From Styela clava (lineage: Eukaryota > Chordata > Ascidiacea > Stolidobranchia > Styelidae), in the NCBI RefSeq assembly GCF_964204865.1, contig NC_135258.1, positions 17,276,916 through 17,340,915 of the forward strand: a stretch of DNA of 64,000 bases, in the 5' to 3' direction. Positions 1 to 14,948 of the stretch are shown one piece after another (positions within the stretch are counted from its first letter, which is position 1; every line of letters starts with the position of its first letter). Made by a program: the position numbers and the translations under genes. The notes beneath the pieces are model-generated. The model did not search any database, was not told the DNA's origin, and saw nothing but the letters and a program-made list of their open reading frames with translations.

Positions 1-729
1 AACTGTGTACTTTGTACACGTGATGTGAAATTTAGCTACGCTATGAGATCGTCATGGTTGGTCTCGGAACAGGAAGATAACAACATTTATATGGCCCATC
101 TTCGACTAGTTTTATCTGAAGTTATACGGAGCTCGATCCACAAATACTTCAAATGACGTAGAAATATTAATATAATTAACTTCTGTTTTTATATGAATGT
201 AAAGTATACGAACAGTGAGTGACATCAACTTCCAATATTAGATTTTCGGTAACAGCTGTGTTTCCGATGGCTATTCAACAATCAGCATGCATTGAAAGTA
301 TCTAGTTACAAAGTATATAAGATGCAAATAAAGATTCGAGCATATTAATTACATAGAGTACTCATAAGAAAACTTTGCACTTAATATTTATAAAAAAAAA
401 CTTACAGTACAACATAAAGAAGCGGCCCTAATCTATCTTAATGGCGTATTTTGAAAAAAATTAAATCTAGAATAATATGCGTTTGCGTGGATATCGATTT
501 TGTTGACTGAATTTTGCATTATTCCGGTCCTAAACTTCGATGATTTCAATAATTAAAAAGAAAATCTTAAGAAAGCACTAGTCTATAATGAGAAAACGTT
601 CAAAAGACATTTTTGGTAGGAAATCCATGATAAAATTTTAAAAGTAAAAAATATGAATAATAGTGACGTATATAAAATTGTTCAAAATTTGTTCCAGATA
701 ATGCTCCGATCAAGACGCATCGAATAGAG
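1..729. other. AT-rich DNA without a recognisable gene
   Basis: I see no long open frame, RNA gene or clear repeat here. Nothing indicates a gene entering the window from the left. Confidence 0.5.
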
Positions 730-891
730 CAGGGCTACTCAACTGGCGGACCGCTAATTAGCTAATAATCATTAACCGGCCGAGGAAGTGCGCGTTTCAG
801 GATGCTGAAACAAAATTTCTGGGAAGACCGGACCCAAATAATTTTGGAGTTTTGTATGCGAATCTTTGGTAAAAATAGTTGAGTAGCCCTG
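730..891. mobile_element. Short hAT-type MITE, 162 bp
   Basis: The element begins CAGGGCTACTCAACT and ends AGTTGAGTAGCCCTG, so its termini are inverted repeats of 15 bases. It is flanked by GAATAGAG (722-729) and GAATAAAG (892-899), an 8-bp target duplication with one mismatch. The 8-bp duplication and CAGGG ends are typical of hAT transposons. It has no coding capacity and would need a transposase from elsewhere. Confidence 0.85.
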
Positions 892-3800
892 GAATAAAGT
901 CTCTTAGCATGGTTGAACGTTTGGTGTAATCATTGGCTATCAAACGTATCAAATCGTCTGAGTGGGTGATGATACTAGATGATATTGGCAGTACAAAGGA
1001 AACTAGCATCTGGCAAATTTATGTGCCCAGTGAGCCAGGAATTTTTATATTACATCATACGCAAATTGATGGAAATATTTTAAAGAGACTTATTTTAACA
1101 GTGACGTTTATTTTCACTAAATAAAATATTAAACTCTTTTTATTTGTGATAAAAGAGAGTCGGAAGGAAATTATTCGTCTGGAATTCACGGTATCTGCCT
1201 CTGGATGATGGAAAGTTTTGTAGGCGAGTTGGCTACGCTTCACACAATAACAATATAACCCAATACTGCAAACGTATTTTTAAATTCCCTGAATAAATAA
1301 TAAATTACATTGCATTTCCCGGTAATTCAAACAAAACGAGTTTTATACTGAATGATATTTTTTATGGGAAATTTCACTTCCTAATGTTTTCGTTATCTTA
1401 ATATGATTGACAAACTTAAACATGTAATATGCACTCAGAAAAATAGTAAATATATCTAGCATCTGAAGGTAACCAGTGATTTATAACACGCAGGTCAAAG
1501 ATAAGAAGTTGACATAAGATGGTTTTAAAAATATGAAGTACAAAAAATATGTTTCAAATAATTCATTTAGTATACAAACTTACAAAACTTACTGTAAGAT
1601 TCCATTATATTCTTCTAGTTTGTGTTGCAGTGCAAAGTAACGGGAAATCGAGTTTTCCCACACTTTTAAGTGGATAAGTGAGATGAACACAAAGACGTCT
1701 TTATTTCAAAAGGAGTAAATAATCGGCGTGAAAAATGAAAGATTTATGTCGAATGACAATCGTTTACTGATCTTAGAAGGCGCTATATGTTGTTTTATAT
1801 TCACCATGATAAGGCTTTTTTGTCACGTTTGCCACATCTTCATGATAAGATGGTACCACTATGTGATAACAAATAGCGCATTTCTAGTGAATACTGATCG
1901 CTGACATATATTGAGGTGAATTTCTAGCTCTCACTATTTTAGAACTTATCCCGCTTAGCAACGATTGCAACACTATTTTTGGGTCAGGTAATTCGACCAC
2001 ACCTTTCCTAAAAAGTGATGTAATTTACTCCAATCAAAAACTAGCTACCTTGATCCAAAGAAGATCAAGTTTGCAAAAACGGACTATATTTATTTAAAAC
2101 AAAACGTATATCAAAATTGACATAACATTACATTATGATTTTAATTCTAACTTAGAATTCAGTGTTAGTACTTGATTCAAATCAAATATGTACCGTACAT
2201 CTAAATTCAAAATCTAAACTAACATAAAAGTTTTCAAAATAAAGTTTTATTTTTGGTCAGAAGATTCTTACTAGTTTTTATAAATGACTAATCATGTACG
2301 CACAAACGTCTTATCTACGTATAGTCCACTGTATTTCCTATCGCCCTGCTTCTATGCTTATATTCTCAAGTCTGACATACATATTAACCTAATGTCCTTT
2401 TATAGTGTGATAGTAAAAAAATACCGTCACACAAATATTCCAAGGGCAGAAGTGGTCAAGTGTCACTCGCTAGCAAATTTTTGCAAAATCACAAACAAGC
2501 ATAGCGGCCTTGGCATTAATAATTTTTTACGAGAAAAAATTCAACCGATTTTTACTGAAGTATTTCAAAATTGTATTTTCTCTCGTTTCTATATAACCGC
2601 ATTTTCTTTGTTTTTGGGCGTGTCTAGTTTGTTATTTGATATTTAGACAACGGGTGGTTGGGTATTTATTGACTCGTTTACTGTTTATTCAGATAAATTA
2701 TTAAACGGTCAAAAATTATGCAGGTTCCAGCTAATACACAATTCCGACCAATTTCTGGTGACGCCTGGCAGACAGAAAGGATAGTAAAGGTTAAAATAGT
2801 GCTGATTTTTCCTTTTTTCAAACGTTTTCGTTGCAAACCACAACCTAGGCCCTAATATTTACTTAGCTAACATAAACTCATTGCTGTTCAAGCATTCCGA
2901 TCCAGAAGCCGAAATTCAGGCATAATGATGGATGGGTAGGGCGGCCTCAAGTTTGAATAGTGGGGTCGTAATGTGATAAAATCTACAACGAGCTTTCCCA
3001 CAAATAAGATAATTCGTGAAATGGAAAACGATTACTTTGTGAATGCCACGAGAAAATTGTTTTAAAACATATGTTCTGAATTTATTTATATTCTATCACA
3101 CACATTCAAAGAAAAATAAAGGCAACGGTTGGGTGTATGGAGGAATTACCTTGCTATATTTAGAAATTATAAATAGTAAAATAATATATATATAAATTTT
3201 CCTAAGCAATCTGGGTCATCAGGTACAACATATGTATAATGGCCTTGATGCAAAAATCAACAAACTCATTGTATCATACGGCCCCTATTTTAACACCATT
3301 TTCGAATAATGGGTTAATTGAGATATTCACCGTTATGTTAAAGTTCCTTGTTTCCATTAAAAAAATACAAGTTTATTATGATTCAAACTGATTTGTTTAT
3401 TATATTTTACGAATTCTAGAAAGCATCACATTCAAGTCAAAAAAAGTTGTCTGGTTTATAAGCATTTTCGAGTATATGTTCTATTTTTCTGACGATAAAA
3501 TTAAATTAAACAGTTAAATAATCGGACATGAAGATAATTAGATCAGTATCGATCAAACGCCATTCTATTTCATTCAAATTTGTGAGTTTTTTTCGTCAAG
3601 ATGATTATATAAATTTATATCAGTCAAAATTGCTTCGCATAGAATTTCAAAAATTTGACAAGTAAATTTCTCAATTTCACGATCAAATATAAAAATTTTA
3701 AAACTATTCGGCTTTTTCCGTTTTTCGTTCATCTAAATTTTTGACTTACTTCTCAGTTTTACACTTTGAATAAAACCCCCAATTTTTATAAAATTTCAAA

Positions 3801-6800
3801 ATTAGTTGAATACAGAAAATAAAAACCTATTCTACAATTTTAAAACGAAATGCACTGAAATTGAAATGTAAATTTTTGCTTTTCACAATCAATATCGAAG
3901 CGTACAATGGATGGAACGACAAACAAAATGGCTCCAAATCGCTTTTTTGTTAACATTAGAACAAAATTTACTGATTGAATATCATTGAAATTCTGTGAAT
4001 CAAAGTCACTCATCTCTCTAGCCAAATCAGATTAATTTATTATTGTCAGATACCAAAGCAAATTCACTATAGTAAATTAAAGAAAAGAAAACACATGACA
4101 GTGCGGTCCTGTTATCAAATATGTAACAGTAGCGTTGAGTATTTTACAAAGATTAATTAGGGTATTCAAACAGATAATGTTGTTTGTTTTAAGATGAAAA
4201 ACTTCCCATAATTTAATCATAAATACCTACTTACTCAATACAAAAGTTATCAAACTCTGCTGATTCTAAAAATACGTTATACATTTAAAACATCTTATGA
4301 ATTTATTACCTGAATTCGAAGCAATCTGTTTTTATTGTTTAAAAGTTGTAGGTTTTTTAGGTACGCATAAATGCTATTTGCGAAGCCTTTTGCTGAACAT
4401 ACATTGAAAAAAATTAACCGGTCGAAATATAAATTAGCCATTAAGTTTCGATACAATGGATCTACACACTTCTAATTTGAAGTAATTTTAAAGAAGCGAA
4501 TGATAGTCTGTTGTCTTAAGCTTAACCATTCTCTGAAATTTCCACGGTAATCCAGACAATTCTGTATTACCAACATCTTAAATCCTAATGAATAGGTATC
4601 GTTCTAAAAGTTAACTAAATATTAACTTTATCATAATAACATAGAACCACGACGCGACAAATCCATAGCAAATGAACGTAGAATAGAAGTTGATGTCGAT
4701 ATACCGTTCCGACACTAATACCGGTTTCCTTCGAAATATCGACCCCTAGGGAACTGCGATAGATTCAAATGCGATCCTTATTAAATTATTTTCTTAATCG
4801 CATTCAGATGCCAAATAGTTTAGGCTTAACCCGAGGGTTACGGAGATGTAACAGTTTTTCTACTTTATGGCAGTTTGAAACTTGCAATTTCGAAAGAAAA
4901 AGCTGGTTTTAAGATTTAAATAGCACACATGCAAAAACGGATCCATAGGTATATCGTCCTTAAACTTTTAAGAATGATATAGATAAGACGAAGTATGGTA
5001 ACGCTGAGTGGGTTAATACGCCTTTCTATTTGTTCGTCGATAGACGGTGCAATTGAAGAATCAATCATTTATGCTTCTCAATGACGCCGACGCCAAACCT
5101 CAATTTGCTAGGCATTCTCCTTGGTAGCAACCACGGATATGTCTTCTCACGGACGTAGTAGTAAGGTCCCAAGGCGCCGTTCTAAATTCATTCTGTTTCA
5201 AAGCAGCCGCGTATGTTCTGTATAAGGGACTCATGTACCGACATTACCAGTTCGCGCTGTACTACTAATAAATAACTATAGACATCTGTCACCAATATCA
5301 TGGTCTAAACGCCAATGGGAATTGTGAGAGATATTTTAATATTTGCTTAACATTTGCGGCTTCGTCCTCTATTATCAATTTGCTAATGCCGTTGAGATAC
5401 AAGCTTATGATAGGGATAAAGAAGAATGCATTGCTGCTAAAACGACGCCCAATTTTTCACTGGTAGAAATAAACAAAATCTATAAAATAAAACAATATAC
5501 TCCATCGTATTTTTTTTAAAAGCTTGGGTTCCAAACTTAAATTTTCAAGGCTTACAGGTACAAAATACGTTGTTACAATATATGTAAGAAAATATAGGAA
5601 TGGGCCGAAATGACGCAAACAAATAATATTTGAAATATATATATAATACAATATTGAAAACATGAAAAATTCGTTTAATTAGTACGATAACATATGATTT
5701 TATTTGTAATCTATAGTTTAAATAAAAAAGTAGCAAAATATTATATGCTGATTAAATTTTCAGACAAATACAATAGATTCAAAATTTTAAATAATTTCAA
5801 TTTGGGCGCTTATTGGACGTCGGTATTGACATCAGATCAGAACAACACCTCAGTTTTTTCTTAAAATATTGTGATCTTTTCACGTAAACATTGTGAAGAT
5901 TGAAATGAATATTGATTTAAGTAGTTGTTCATAACTCTGAGAATTTTATACAAATCCTATAAATATAGATGCTACTTTGAGACAGCTGTTTTAAAACTAC
6001 CAGCCTCACTTGAAGTTTGACCTCATCTCTTACATGTAGCTGCCATTTGGGTATTGTCTGCCGCATGGACAAGAATCATTGCATACACCGGACGTCCTAG
6101 AACGACGGCTCCGTCTGTAACGTTAGATAAACGTTCAAACAAATCTCAAATGTAATATCACGACAAAAATACCGGACGACATAAGGCACCGCCCTACGTC
6201 AATTTCGTGCGGGTCATATATTGTAGCGTACACCCCCGCATCGTCGGAGTATTTGCTATGTTATTTCGTATTAAGACCGTCTCGTTCAGAATAAGTGTGT
6301 ACCGACCAAGGTTGCCGTGCATTCGCAAACGACAGAAGGTACACATTAATCCTTAGGTTTTATAGCGGGAAATATCGTAAAATATAACAAACCGGAAACC
6401 ATACTGTCTGCAAAAACAGCGTTGTAAATTGGCGTATGGAATAATTATTTACTGGAATATTACTACCCCAATAAAAATGAAATACATGTTGGAAACGACA
6501 TTTACCTTCCTTCATTACAAACACGGAATCCGGAAATGTTAAACTGTTTGACGAAAGTAAAAAGGCCAAATTTGATAAATAATATAATAATTCAGTATTT
6601 CAATATTGCCACGAAGTAATCGTAAACTGAAAATAAAGATTAAACCATTCCGAATAAATTAATGGCATCTACATCACATGAAAAGATATGAAAAATAAAT
6701 TTCTAGGAAGTTTAGATCAGCCCTTCGTCAATATTTTAACAAACCCCCACAAAATTTTATGTTGATGAGGTAAGAACTTATCGGCTTCATAGTCAATTTA

Positions 6801-8819
6801 AAACAAATACAACACGCATTACAATTTAGGGTTGTTTTCAAAAATAAAAATAACTAGAGGCAAGAAAATAGGTGAACAGGGTGATGACGACGAGCACGTT
6901 ACCAGACCATGGCAATAAAAAACAAAAAACGTTGTATTAGAGAAAAATGGTATTCAATAATGTAACAATAACAAACATATATATATATATATGGGGACTA
7001 TCGCTCTTTAACTTGATGCGGTAAGAAGGGAATCTAAACATTGATTACCTACTAATTAACAATAACTTTACTAAATATTCTGAAATCTACTATTAATATA
7101 CTTTTCGGATAATCAATTTATTGTTTGTTTTTCAGGTACATTCCAGATATATTAGAGACTTTGCTATACCCAACTCATTTCCCGAGGTCTGTTAAAGTCT
7201 TCCGTTTGTTTCTTTGCCCAAAAAAATTAACAATTTTATTTTTTTCATATTTCACGAACTGGCGACAAACACAAGATAAAAATATGTCTTCTAGGTGTAA
7301 CGGGTCAAAGTCCGTTTTAAAACAGAAAATACGTGAAATATCAGCTTGATAACTCAATATTTATGCCTCTTACAAGCGTAGGCCGTCGATGAGGCTTGGT
7401 ACAACTACATGGTGCTTTAACACTCAAAAAAATTTTGGGGTCCACCCGAAAGATAAATACCAAGTTTTAATAACTTAAATTTTACAGAGTATGTACTTTT
7501 AAAACTTACCACAAAACCCTGTGTGTTAGCTTTGCATAGGCTATTGAATTTTATAATCGACCATTGTTCAAATATGTACGCAGCAATGACCGCAAAAAAA
7601 TCGATTTCTACATCAATCAAATGTCCCGACAAAAAGAAACTAACGAAAATTCATTGCTCCATAACACCTGATAAAACAATTTTTAAAAATTATTACCTAT
7701 TAGGTAGCACCCCTCTGAGTCATTTTATTTGTCCCTTGAGCAACAAACATTCAACATTAAAATTATTGTGATAAATATATAAATGACAGGGGTAATAAAG
7801 GAGGGATTGCTCCGTCAACCTATGAATATTATTACTTGAAAATATTAAGTAATTTTGTAAAATATTATTAGAAGTTGTTATTTTTATGAAAACTAAAAAT
7901 TATATTATAACAAGGTATTAATTACCGTTCGACCTGATTATGATGTTCTAGGCATATTTGAATTTTAGATTTATTTCTAATCGTTTGCAAAAAAAATATT
8001 TACTGAATACGTATAGTTGAATTTCAATCACGAGCACCCGATTTTTTATCTTCATTTTTCTCACCATAGAACATTTACCTAGACAAATCGTGGAGTGCAA
8101 ATGTCGAAGAAAAAATATTTACAAAATACGTTTCATCGCGATTTATCGTGTTCTTTTAATCGTAATTGAACATGACGTCGATATAAAGTCGTTCTCTAGT
8201 ATTTGACCCTTGACATTTAGAGAGACAATGTTGGATTTTGCTCAATTGTAGTAAAGTACCACTTCCACAAATTCTGCAGAAAGTTAAATGTCAACGAATT
8301 GGGAGTCCGGAAAACCAAATTGTCAAGTAATACATCCATGTATAATCCTAATAACTACTTCATCTAAATCCGAGCGCTCGAATTCGGGAGCTCTTACTGT
8401 AATATACTGAACTGAACATTTCAAACTTAGTATTACTTGTTACAGTACATCATAAACATTCTTTGTTCTTTGAATAGTTTCCTATTTTCCTAATTTTTCT
8501 TACTAAATTTTGTGGTAAGTTCAAATGCAATTTACTCATTTGTTTTTTTTATAAATATTATAACACGCCTTTTACGCATGACAGATTCTTAAGTTTATTT
8601 CTTATTGTTTGTTTGTATTTTTGTAATACTTTATGTTTATTTTAAATTTCGCAATCAAATTTTATGATCTTGTACATATAACTGTTTAATAATTTATAGT
8701 TCGTATGAATGTGAAAATAATACACCGACATTAGAAACTATTTAGCACACTAAAGCATGCATTTGGCATTATCTATACCCCCGTATGAATTATAAATTTG
8801 AAAATTCGGTTTAACCGCA

Positions 8820-8848
8820 ATTTCAACGCTAGGCGTTAGCGTCGAAAT
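8820..8848. repeat. Inverted repeat, 12-bp arms
   Basis: The arms ATTTCAACGCTA and TAGCGTCGAAAT pair with one mismatch around a 5-base loop. No gene lies beside it. It may be chance or a relic of a palindromic element. Confidence 0.6.
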
Positions 8849-9729
8849 CCCAAATCCCGCCCTTGGGATAATTTGTGGTCAGGAGTGTTCGGCAATTTAC
8901 CGGTGAGTTATGAGAAAACAATACTTTTGTCACGGCGCCAACTCAGGGGAAAACGCATAGTCGATTCTATTTTATGTTTAAGGCCGTAAATTATATTCCC
9001 AACGCGCAGCCTTGATTTCCTTACCATGGTTTACGTGGAACAATTTCTCATCGTTAATATTTATGTTATTCAGGTATGTTAGGATGATAAAGCACACAAA
9101 GGACTGAAGCAATAAAAATGCATTTCGATGACACAGGAAATCTCGATATTAATCATTTTTAATGTCGATCAGCGGTTTCTTTGATGTTTGCTGACTTTGC
9201 TCTTCGTTTTCGCTGTTTTATATTTTCCTCGTAAATTTCCAAACATGAAGAAAAATATAAGCTTTTTAAAATAACCCGGATTAAACGGTATATCCCAGAC
9301 CATATTAAAACCAAATATGCAGAACTGTTTCGAAAATTATAATCTTAATCCAGGTATAAAAAATGAAGCCATCAAACTTGCAAATTGCACTACCTAAACA
9401 TTCTACCTATAATTTACTACTGTACCAAGTTTCGCCTACAGTGAAAATGAAAGGGCTTTTTCAACACTAAACATTTTCAGTGAAATCGTGTTCAGATTAT
9501 CAACTTGGCCATGAGACACCTGCTATTGTAGCTAATTCTTTTGCAAATCAAAAAAATCACTACCCTTCACCTTAGCATTATAGTAAAGGTAGTATGCGAA
9601 ATCACTATAAGACGACATAACGAAGAAAAAATTCAAGGCATTGCACGTAGAATCTCAGCTCAATTCTAATTGAAAACTCTAAGTAAAATATACGCAATTA
9701 TTCATAAACTGCATACTACCTCTGAGTTG

Positions 9730-9751
9730 ATATATATATATATATATATAT
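9730..9751. repeat. (TA)n microsatellite
   Basis: An uninterrupted run of eleven TA units. Confidence 0.9.
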
Positions 9752-10228
9752 TGCTGTTAAGACAGTTCCAAATACCAACAACACTGTCGCTAGATTATTC
9801 TGATCACAGTGTCCACATATTATTATAAGTCGACTAAAAGTGTATTCGACGATGAAGCGATTTCAAAAAATGAAGCGCGAGCGCAAAACTCGTCCCTCTC
9901 AATTTTTAGCACAGCATTACTTTTCGTCGACTTGAGTTTCAACGGCGAAAACCAGCGGTTTTGCAACGCTGAATTATACTCACGTATATATATGTATTTA
10001 ATGAGTCAGAGAAAATACCAAAGAACAACCAATATTAAATACAAGTGCAAATAAACTCAGAAATGGCTTAAAAAAAGTTAAATATCAGAATAATAGACAA
10101 AGAGAAGAACGGAAATTTTGTTTTTTACAAGAACTCATTTTACATAGCATGTGGCATAATTTATTGTTCGCCTACAGCTCTGTAAAACGTTCTCTGCGCC
10201 TATAATATCACGGTGAGACCGCAAGCGA

Positions 10229-10260
10229 AAGGCTTATTGTCTGCGATAGACATAAGCCTT
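10229..10260. repeat. Inverted repeat, about 12-bp arms
   Basis: AAGGCTTAT(T)GTC is followed after 7 bases by GACATAAGCCTT, a hairpin with a single bulged T. No function is evident. Confidence 0.6.
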
Positions 10261-11691
10261 ACGCTTCTAGGTTTTATAAAGCATATTACAGACAGACAGG
10301 AAAACCGCCGCCATAATATGAAAGATAATATTTATAATTTTTTTTCAGGGCAAACGAAATATTTTAAAAACAAGAACTGGTATAGAGGATTTGTAATCGG
10401 TCCGTGTTATAGATATTCGGTGAAAACTTGGAGTAATTCCTAGATAATTGTACACACTCGTTCCCTGTCTTAGATGACACAATCGTTGGATTATACATAG
10501 ATGAATATAAATGAGTGACAAGCAGGTATAAAAGACTGTAATACAGAAAGCGGTAAAACTGTGTAACACACTTCCAATTTAGTCATATAAAAAAAATGTT
10601 TTTTTTTGTAAATACATGTAATATTTAATTTCAAATTAATGAATTGATAAAAATCACGAACGTCAATTCTTTAATGTCTACAATTTTGCTCACTTGTTAC
10701 CGCAGCACACTTACTAAAGTTCCGCTATTATTTTCGAACCATGTAAAATCTACTACCAAGAAAAGTTTCATCCGCTGATCATACTTGAAATTTTGATAAC
10801 TTAATTTCGAAATTACTGATATAAAATTAACTTACATCGTATTAATTTTTGCTGATGATCTAACACACGATTTATTTTATCATGGCGCAATAAACAACCG
10901 AAGGGAATGATTCCCAGAATTTGATAAACGATGCATGAACGATCCCTAGAATCGCTAAATTATATTCAAATATTCAAAACTATGCCTAAGAACTAAATGG
11001 GGATTCGCGTGCGAAATTCACTACCTAATAGCTGTTTGTCTGATGTTATTGACCTGAACTGCTTCAATTAGAGCGTCAGTCGGTATTTACTTGCGCACAA
11101 TTAGGCGCTATAATTCTTTGCAGCCTAGGCAGCTCAAGCCATTTCGCTGCTTATCTGTAGCTTCACCCAACAATCAATATCCTTTGGTTTTGAGTGAGTT
11201 TTTAAAGTAAGATTTAACACTAAAAAACTCACTGTAAGAATAAAATTTGATGATGATCTATTAACAAAAAGTTTTTTTCATTGCACATGAAATTACGAAT
11301 AAAAATACAATGTTTGCTAGTTTTAGTTTTATTTCCCATTTTTGACTATATTATAACAAGACTAACGCGACTCGATACAGAACTTTACTCGGATACCGCT
11401 TTGTGGACACTAGGCTTCAGTCATTTCAAATGTTTCCACAGCAGACTTATGATTTGAATTTTGCAAGATTTTACACGATATTAAATGGTCAATTTTTTTT
11501 TTAAAGAAAGTCGATATAGACTCAGCAGTTAACAGAAGGTTCAAATATGGGCATTTATTCAAAATGCATGGCAATTCAAGTTCAATAATATATCAACAAT
11601 TGCAATATATCATATCAACCCGCTGTAAACTTTGATGGCTGTTGAAGAAAGGATGAAATTGATTTTAAACTGAATTAGTATAGGATAGAAC

Positions 11692-11862
11692 AAGTGGTGG
11701 GATTCAGCCGGTTCGCATTGGTTCTATAGAACCGTCTCACGGAATTTTATAAAATCAGCGAACCGGTTAGCATTACTGGTTACTGTCAATGTTCTGTTTG
11801 TAATAGAACCGGGTGACTATTGTGATGGAACCGGCTGACAAAAAAATTGAATCCCACCACTA
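11692..11862. mobile_element. hAT-type MITE, 171 bp
   Basis: The ends AGTGGTGGGATTCA and TGAATCCCACCACT are inverted repeats. Direct copies of GATAGAAC lie on both sides (11684-11691 and 11863-11870), a perfect 8-bp target duplication. Internal GAACCGG/CCGGTTC words extend the symmetry. There is no coding capacity. The intact termini and duplication suggest a fairly recent insertion. Confidence 0.85.
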
Positions 11863-11870
11863 GATAGAAC

Positions 11871-14800
11871 GAATTCTTATAAACATTCCAAACTATGCGT
11901 GGCCCGGATAATGACAAATAGGTTGACATAGAAAAAAATATGTTTTTCCAATTTTATTGTTTAGCCCAGTTGGAGAAAGTTTTTAAATAAATATATATAC
12001 GATATCCCACTTTAGCTAGATAAATTATCTGTTGGCAAAGGTAAAATACACCTCCGAATAATTTACAGCAATTTATTTTTTGGAGTTTAAAGAATGTCAG
12101 TGACCGGAAAAAAATTTGGTGAAGTGAAATGGATATCTAATTTTCGCATTAGATACCTACACCACAAAAAAGAAAATGGGAACTGTATACTCTATCTATT
12201 CATGTATATATCAATATTTATTCAGCATGTTCCCTACACGTACACTTACTTGGGAAAGGATGAAGTTGCTCAGACAATCCTATCACAGTAACAAAGTGTT
12301 ATTCCCTTTTATTTGATTGCAAAATATGTTCCATTGTACAGTGCTGCAGTAGCCCGACATTCAAATTAGCCAAAACATTAATTAATTTGAGCACGGACGT
12401 GATTGTAAAATTTAAGATTATTACTGATGAAGGTTTTCAAAGAATTATATATTCAACATAGAAATGTTTCCGTTTCCATGAGTGAAATTCGAGTATGAGA
12501 AAATACTTGTTCATATGTTATATAGATTTGACATTTTGTAAATCATCAATTAAATATTTATTTGCTATGCACACTCAATGCAATTGTTTTTTACACAATA
12601 AGAAACCTACGTATCTCAAATATAGAATAACTTTATGAACTTTTTACACAGTGCGAGGTTGATACAAATTCCAATGACCATTGGCTACCCGGAATGCAGA
12701 ACAAATGAGGATTAAAACGACAGTTAAATATTTCCACACATGTCAGTTTTAATCTACGCCGATTACCGACATCAAAGAAATGAAAATTCTTAGATATCGG
12801 ATAAAACAAACTTTTAAATCCTAGAGCTATCATAGCCTCACACATTACACAAGTCAGTGTTGACAGTTATCCCGGCGCCAAACAATGTCCTTATCGCTAT
12901 GCAATGATTCGCCCGACTCTATATTTGATAGATTAGTAAACAAGGTATCGTCTGCATATTCAAGAACTATCTCAGTAACTGTCAGTTGTCGAAGCGATTT
13001 ATTTTACATTATTTGCGAATCGGATTGATTTATCGCATTAAAAACAAATATAGAATGGCTACTTATAAGAGGGTTATATATATTTTGCTTTTCGTTGTTA
13101 CAACTTACCTGCGTCTTGCATATTGATATGCAGCGCTTTTAATATGAAAAAGGTATGTCGGCAGCAAGTCACTTGGAATCATACATAATGACAATATCAA
13201 TTGCTTGGGATATTATAAGTTTGGACAATTAAAAAGTTGGAGCTTGGCGCTTCAAGTTCGTCCATGATTAGCTACAAAATAACTGACCTGTCCATCACTT
13301 AATATTGGACAGTCTTTACAAGTAATGTTCACGGTTACACAAAACACATGAATGACTACATTATGTCAAAATCTAACTATACGAATACACAAATATTTTA
13401 TGAAAATTTTACTTGCATGTACTTTTTGTGATTTGTTTTATATTTTAGTAAAGCCCAATATAACGTGAATAGCATTTAACCAACAATATTACAAAAAAAT
13501 TCATGCTTATTACTCGTGACGCTTGAAAACCTTTCTACGTATTTCAAATATACCTCCCACACATTGTTTGTTGACCTTGGTATATGTACTTAAAATTCAA
13601 AATTTTTCATATACAGAAGAACCTGTTCTAATATCGCCGGAATTCTTTATCCGTGAAAAAAGTTCTAGGCAATTTGTCTGGACAAAAAAGCTATTGTCTA
13701 GAACTCGATACATTACTAGTTACAGGCCACAGAGTGCACTTCACAGCGTACACATTAACTTGAAACGTAGAATAAAACTCAAATACATTTATCAATGTCT
13801 CGTATTCGTACAATTTAGTTTTATAGTTTGGACGAATAGGTACCATCAGTGGTGAAAACCCGATATAATATGATATCGAAAGACACGCATGGGAGTTATA
13901 CAAACTCAACTCATTTTGCACAAATTATGTCGCGTGAGGAACAATATATTCCTTGCGAATCATGAGAGCCATTAACTATTACCCAAGTTCATTCACCCAT
14001 ACTGTATTTGTTTTCTTTCAAGGATTGTTGTGAATGTCGGAGGCCACTTCAATATGTACTTGAGGCTTTTGTTTGTGATATGACGTAATAAAAATTTGTT
14101 GCGCGACCGTGACCCTTGACCTTCCACCTTAAGAGATATGTGAAGTATTTTTTTACGGTACACATAAGGAAGAGTGAAAGTCATTGCGTCAAACAAGAAC
14201 GGCATATACCCATCACTATACAAAATTACGGATTATTCACCATTATTTAAAACAAATAAGGATATCTAAAAAAATGAATATGTCCTGATGTCTCATATGG
14301 AGAAATGCCAAATGATGGGGTCATTTATTTGACCTCCTACTGCCCTGGACTAAAACTACAATCGTGAGAGATATCAGAATGTATTGTTTCAAGGTAATGA
14401 CGCAAACATTCGGGAATATCAAGTATAATTCAAGCAAGATCATATTAAACCATAAAATGGTTGGTAATAAGATATCTGGATGGGATCGGGACAGAGATAA
14501 ACGCGGTTTCCAGTTTCATATCTTTGATACTGTGAGAACTCCCATTGGCTATTCATCAGCAATACCACTAACAGAATAATGCTATCCATTCTTTTTTCAT
14601 GTCCGACACACTATTCATTCGCTTTCTTAATTATAATGAATTAACAAAAAGCATACTCACAATTAACACTGTTTAGTCATTCACGATTATTAATTTAGTA
14701 GTTGGTAGGAATTTTATATCGAATCAATTGACAACATCAAAAGTGTAATGTAAATAAAAGCGCATTTCATATGGCTAGCATTTTAGAGGTATCATTAGTC

Positions 14801-14948
14801 TTTAGTTGAAGTGGACGGAATAAATGAATGATATAGAATAACGGCATTCAAGTAGAAACCTAGATTTTTACATTCTTATCATAGATTTGTAACAAACGTC
14901 TTTTTAATAACTTGTACCAAGGCTTAAGTATATCAATCAACCTCCAAT
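11871..14948. other. Upstream region of the cadherin-like gene, no gene seen
   Basis: The open frames here (for example 13523-13855) lack recognisable domains. The stretch just left of 14949 should contain the promoter and 5' UTR of the cadherin-like gene, but I see no distinctive core-promoter signal. Confidence 0.4.

Larger units (their letters stand above)
900..11683. other. Long gene-poor stretch
   Basis: About 10.8 kb with only short open frames, many lacking an ATG. The longest ATG frame is 2284-2646 (+, 120 codons). It has no recognisable domain and no flanking splice signals I trust, so I do not call it a gene. There are TA microsatellites near 6978-6993 and 9730-9751 and a few hairpins. 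Patches of slightly higher GC near 4.7-5.2 kb, 6.0-6.3 kb and 9.8-10.0 kb could be decayed transposon or distant exons. I could not assign them. Confidence 0.5.

Noticed and set aside
933..1124. Frame reading KSSEWVMILDDIGSTKETS, which looks protein-like
   Set aside because: There is no usable ATG and no supporting splice sites or neighbouring exons; too short to judge.
2284..2646. 120-codon ATG frame in the gene-poor left part
   Set aside because: No domain, no splice or polyadenylation context, and composition typical of AT-rich noncoding DNA; length alone is not convincing.
13523..13855. 110-codon frame upstream of the cadherin-like gene
   Set aside because: It starts on a non-ATG codon, has no recognisable domain and overlaps open frames on the other strand.
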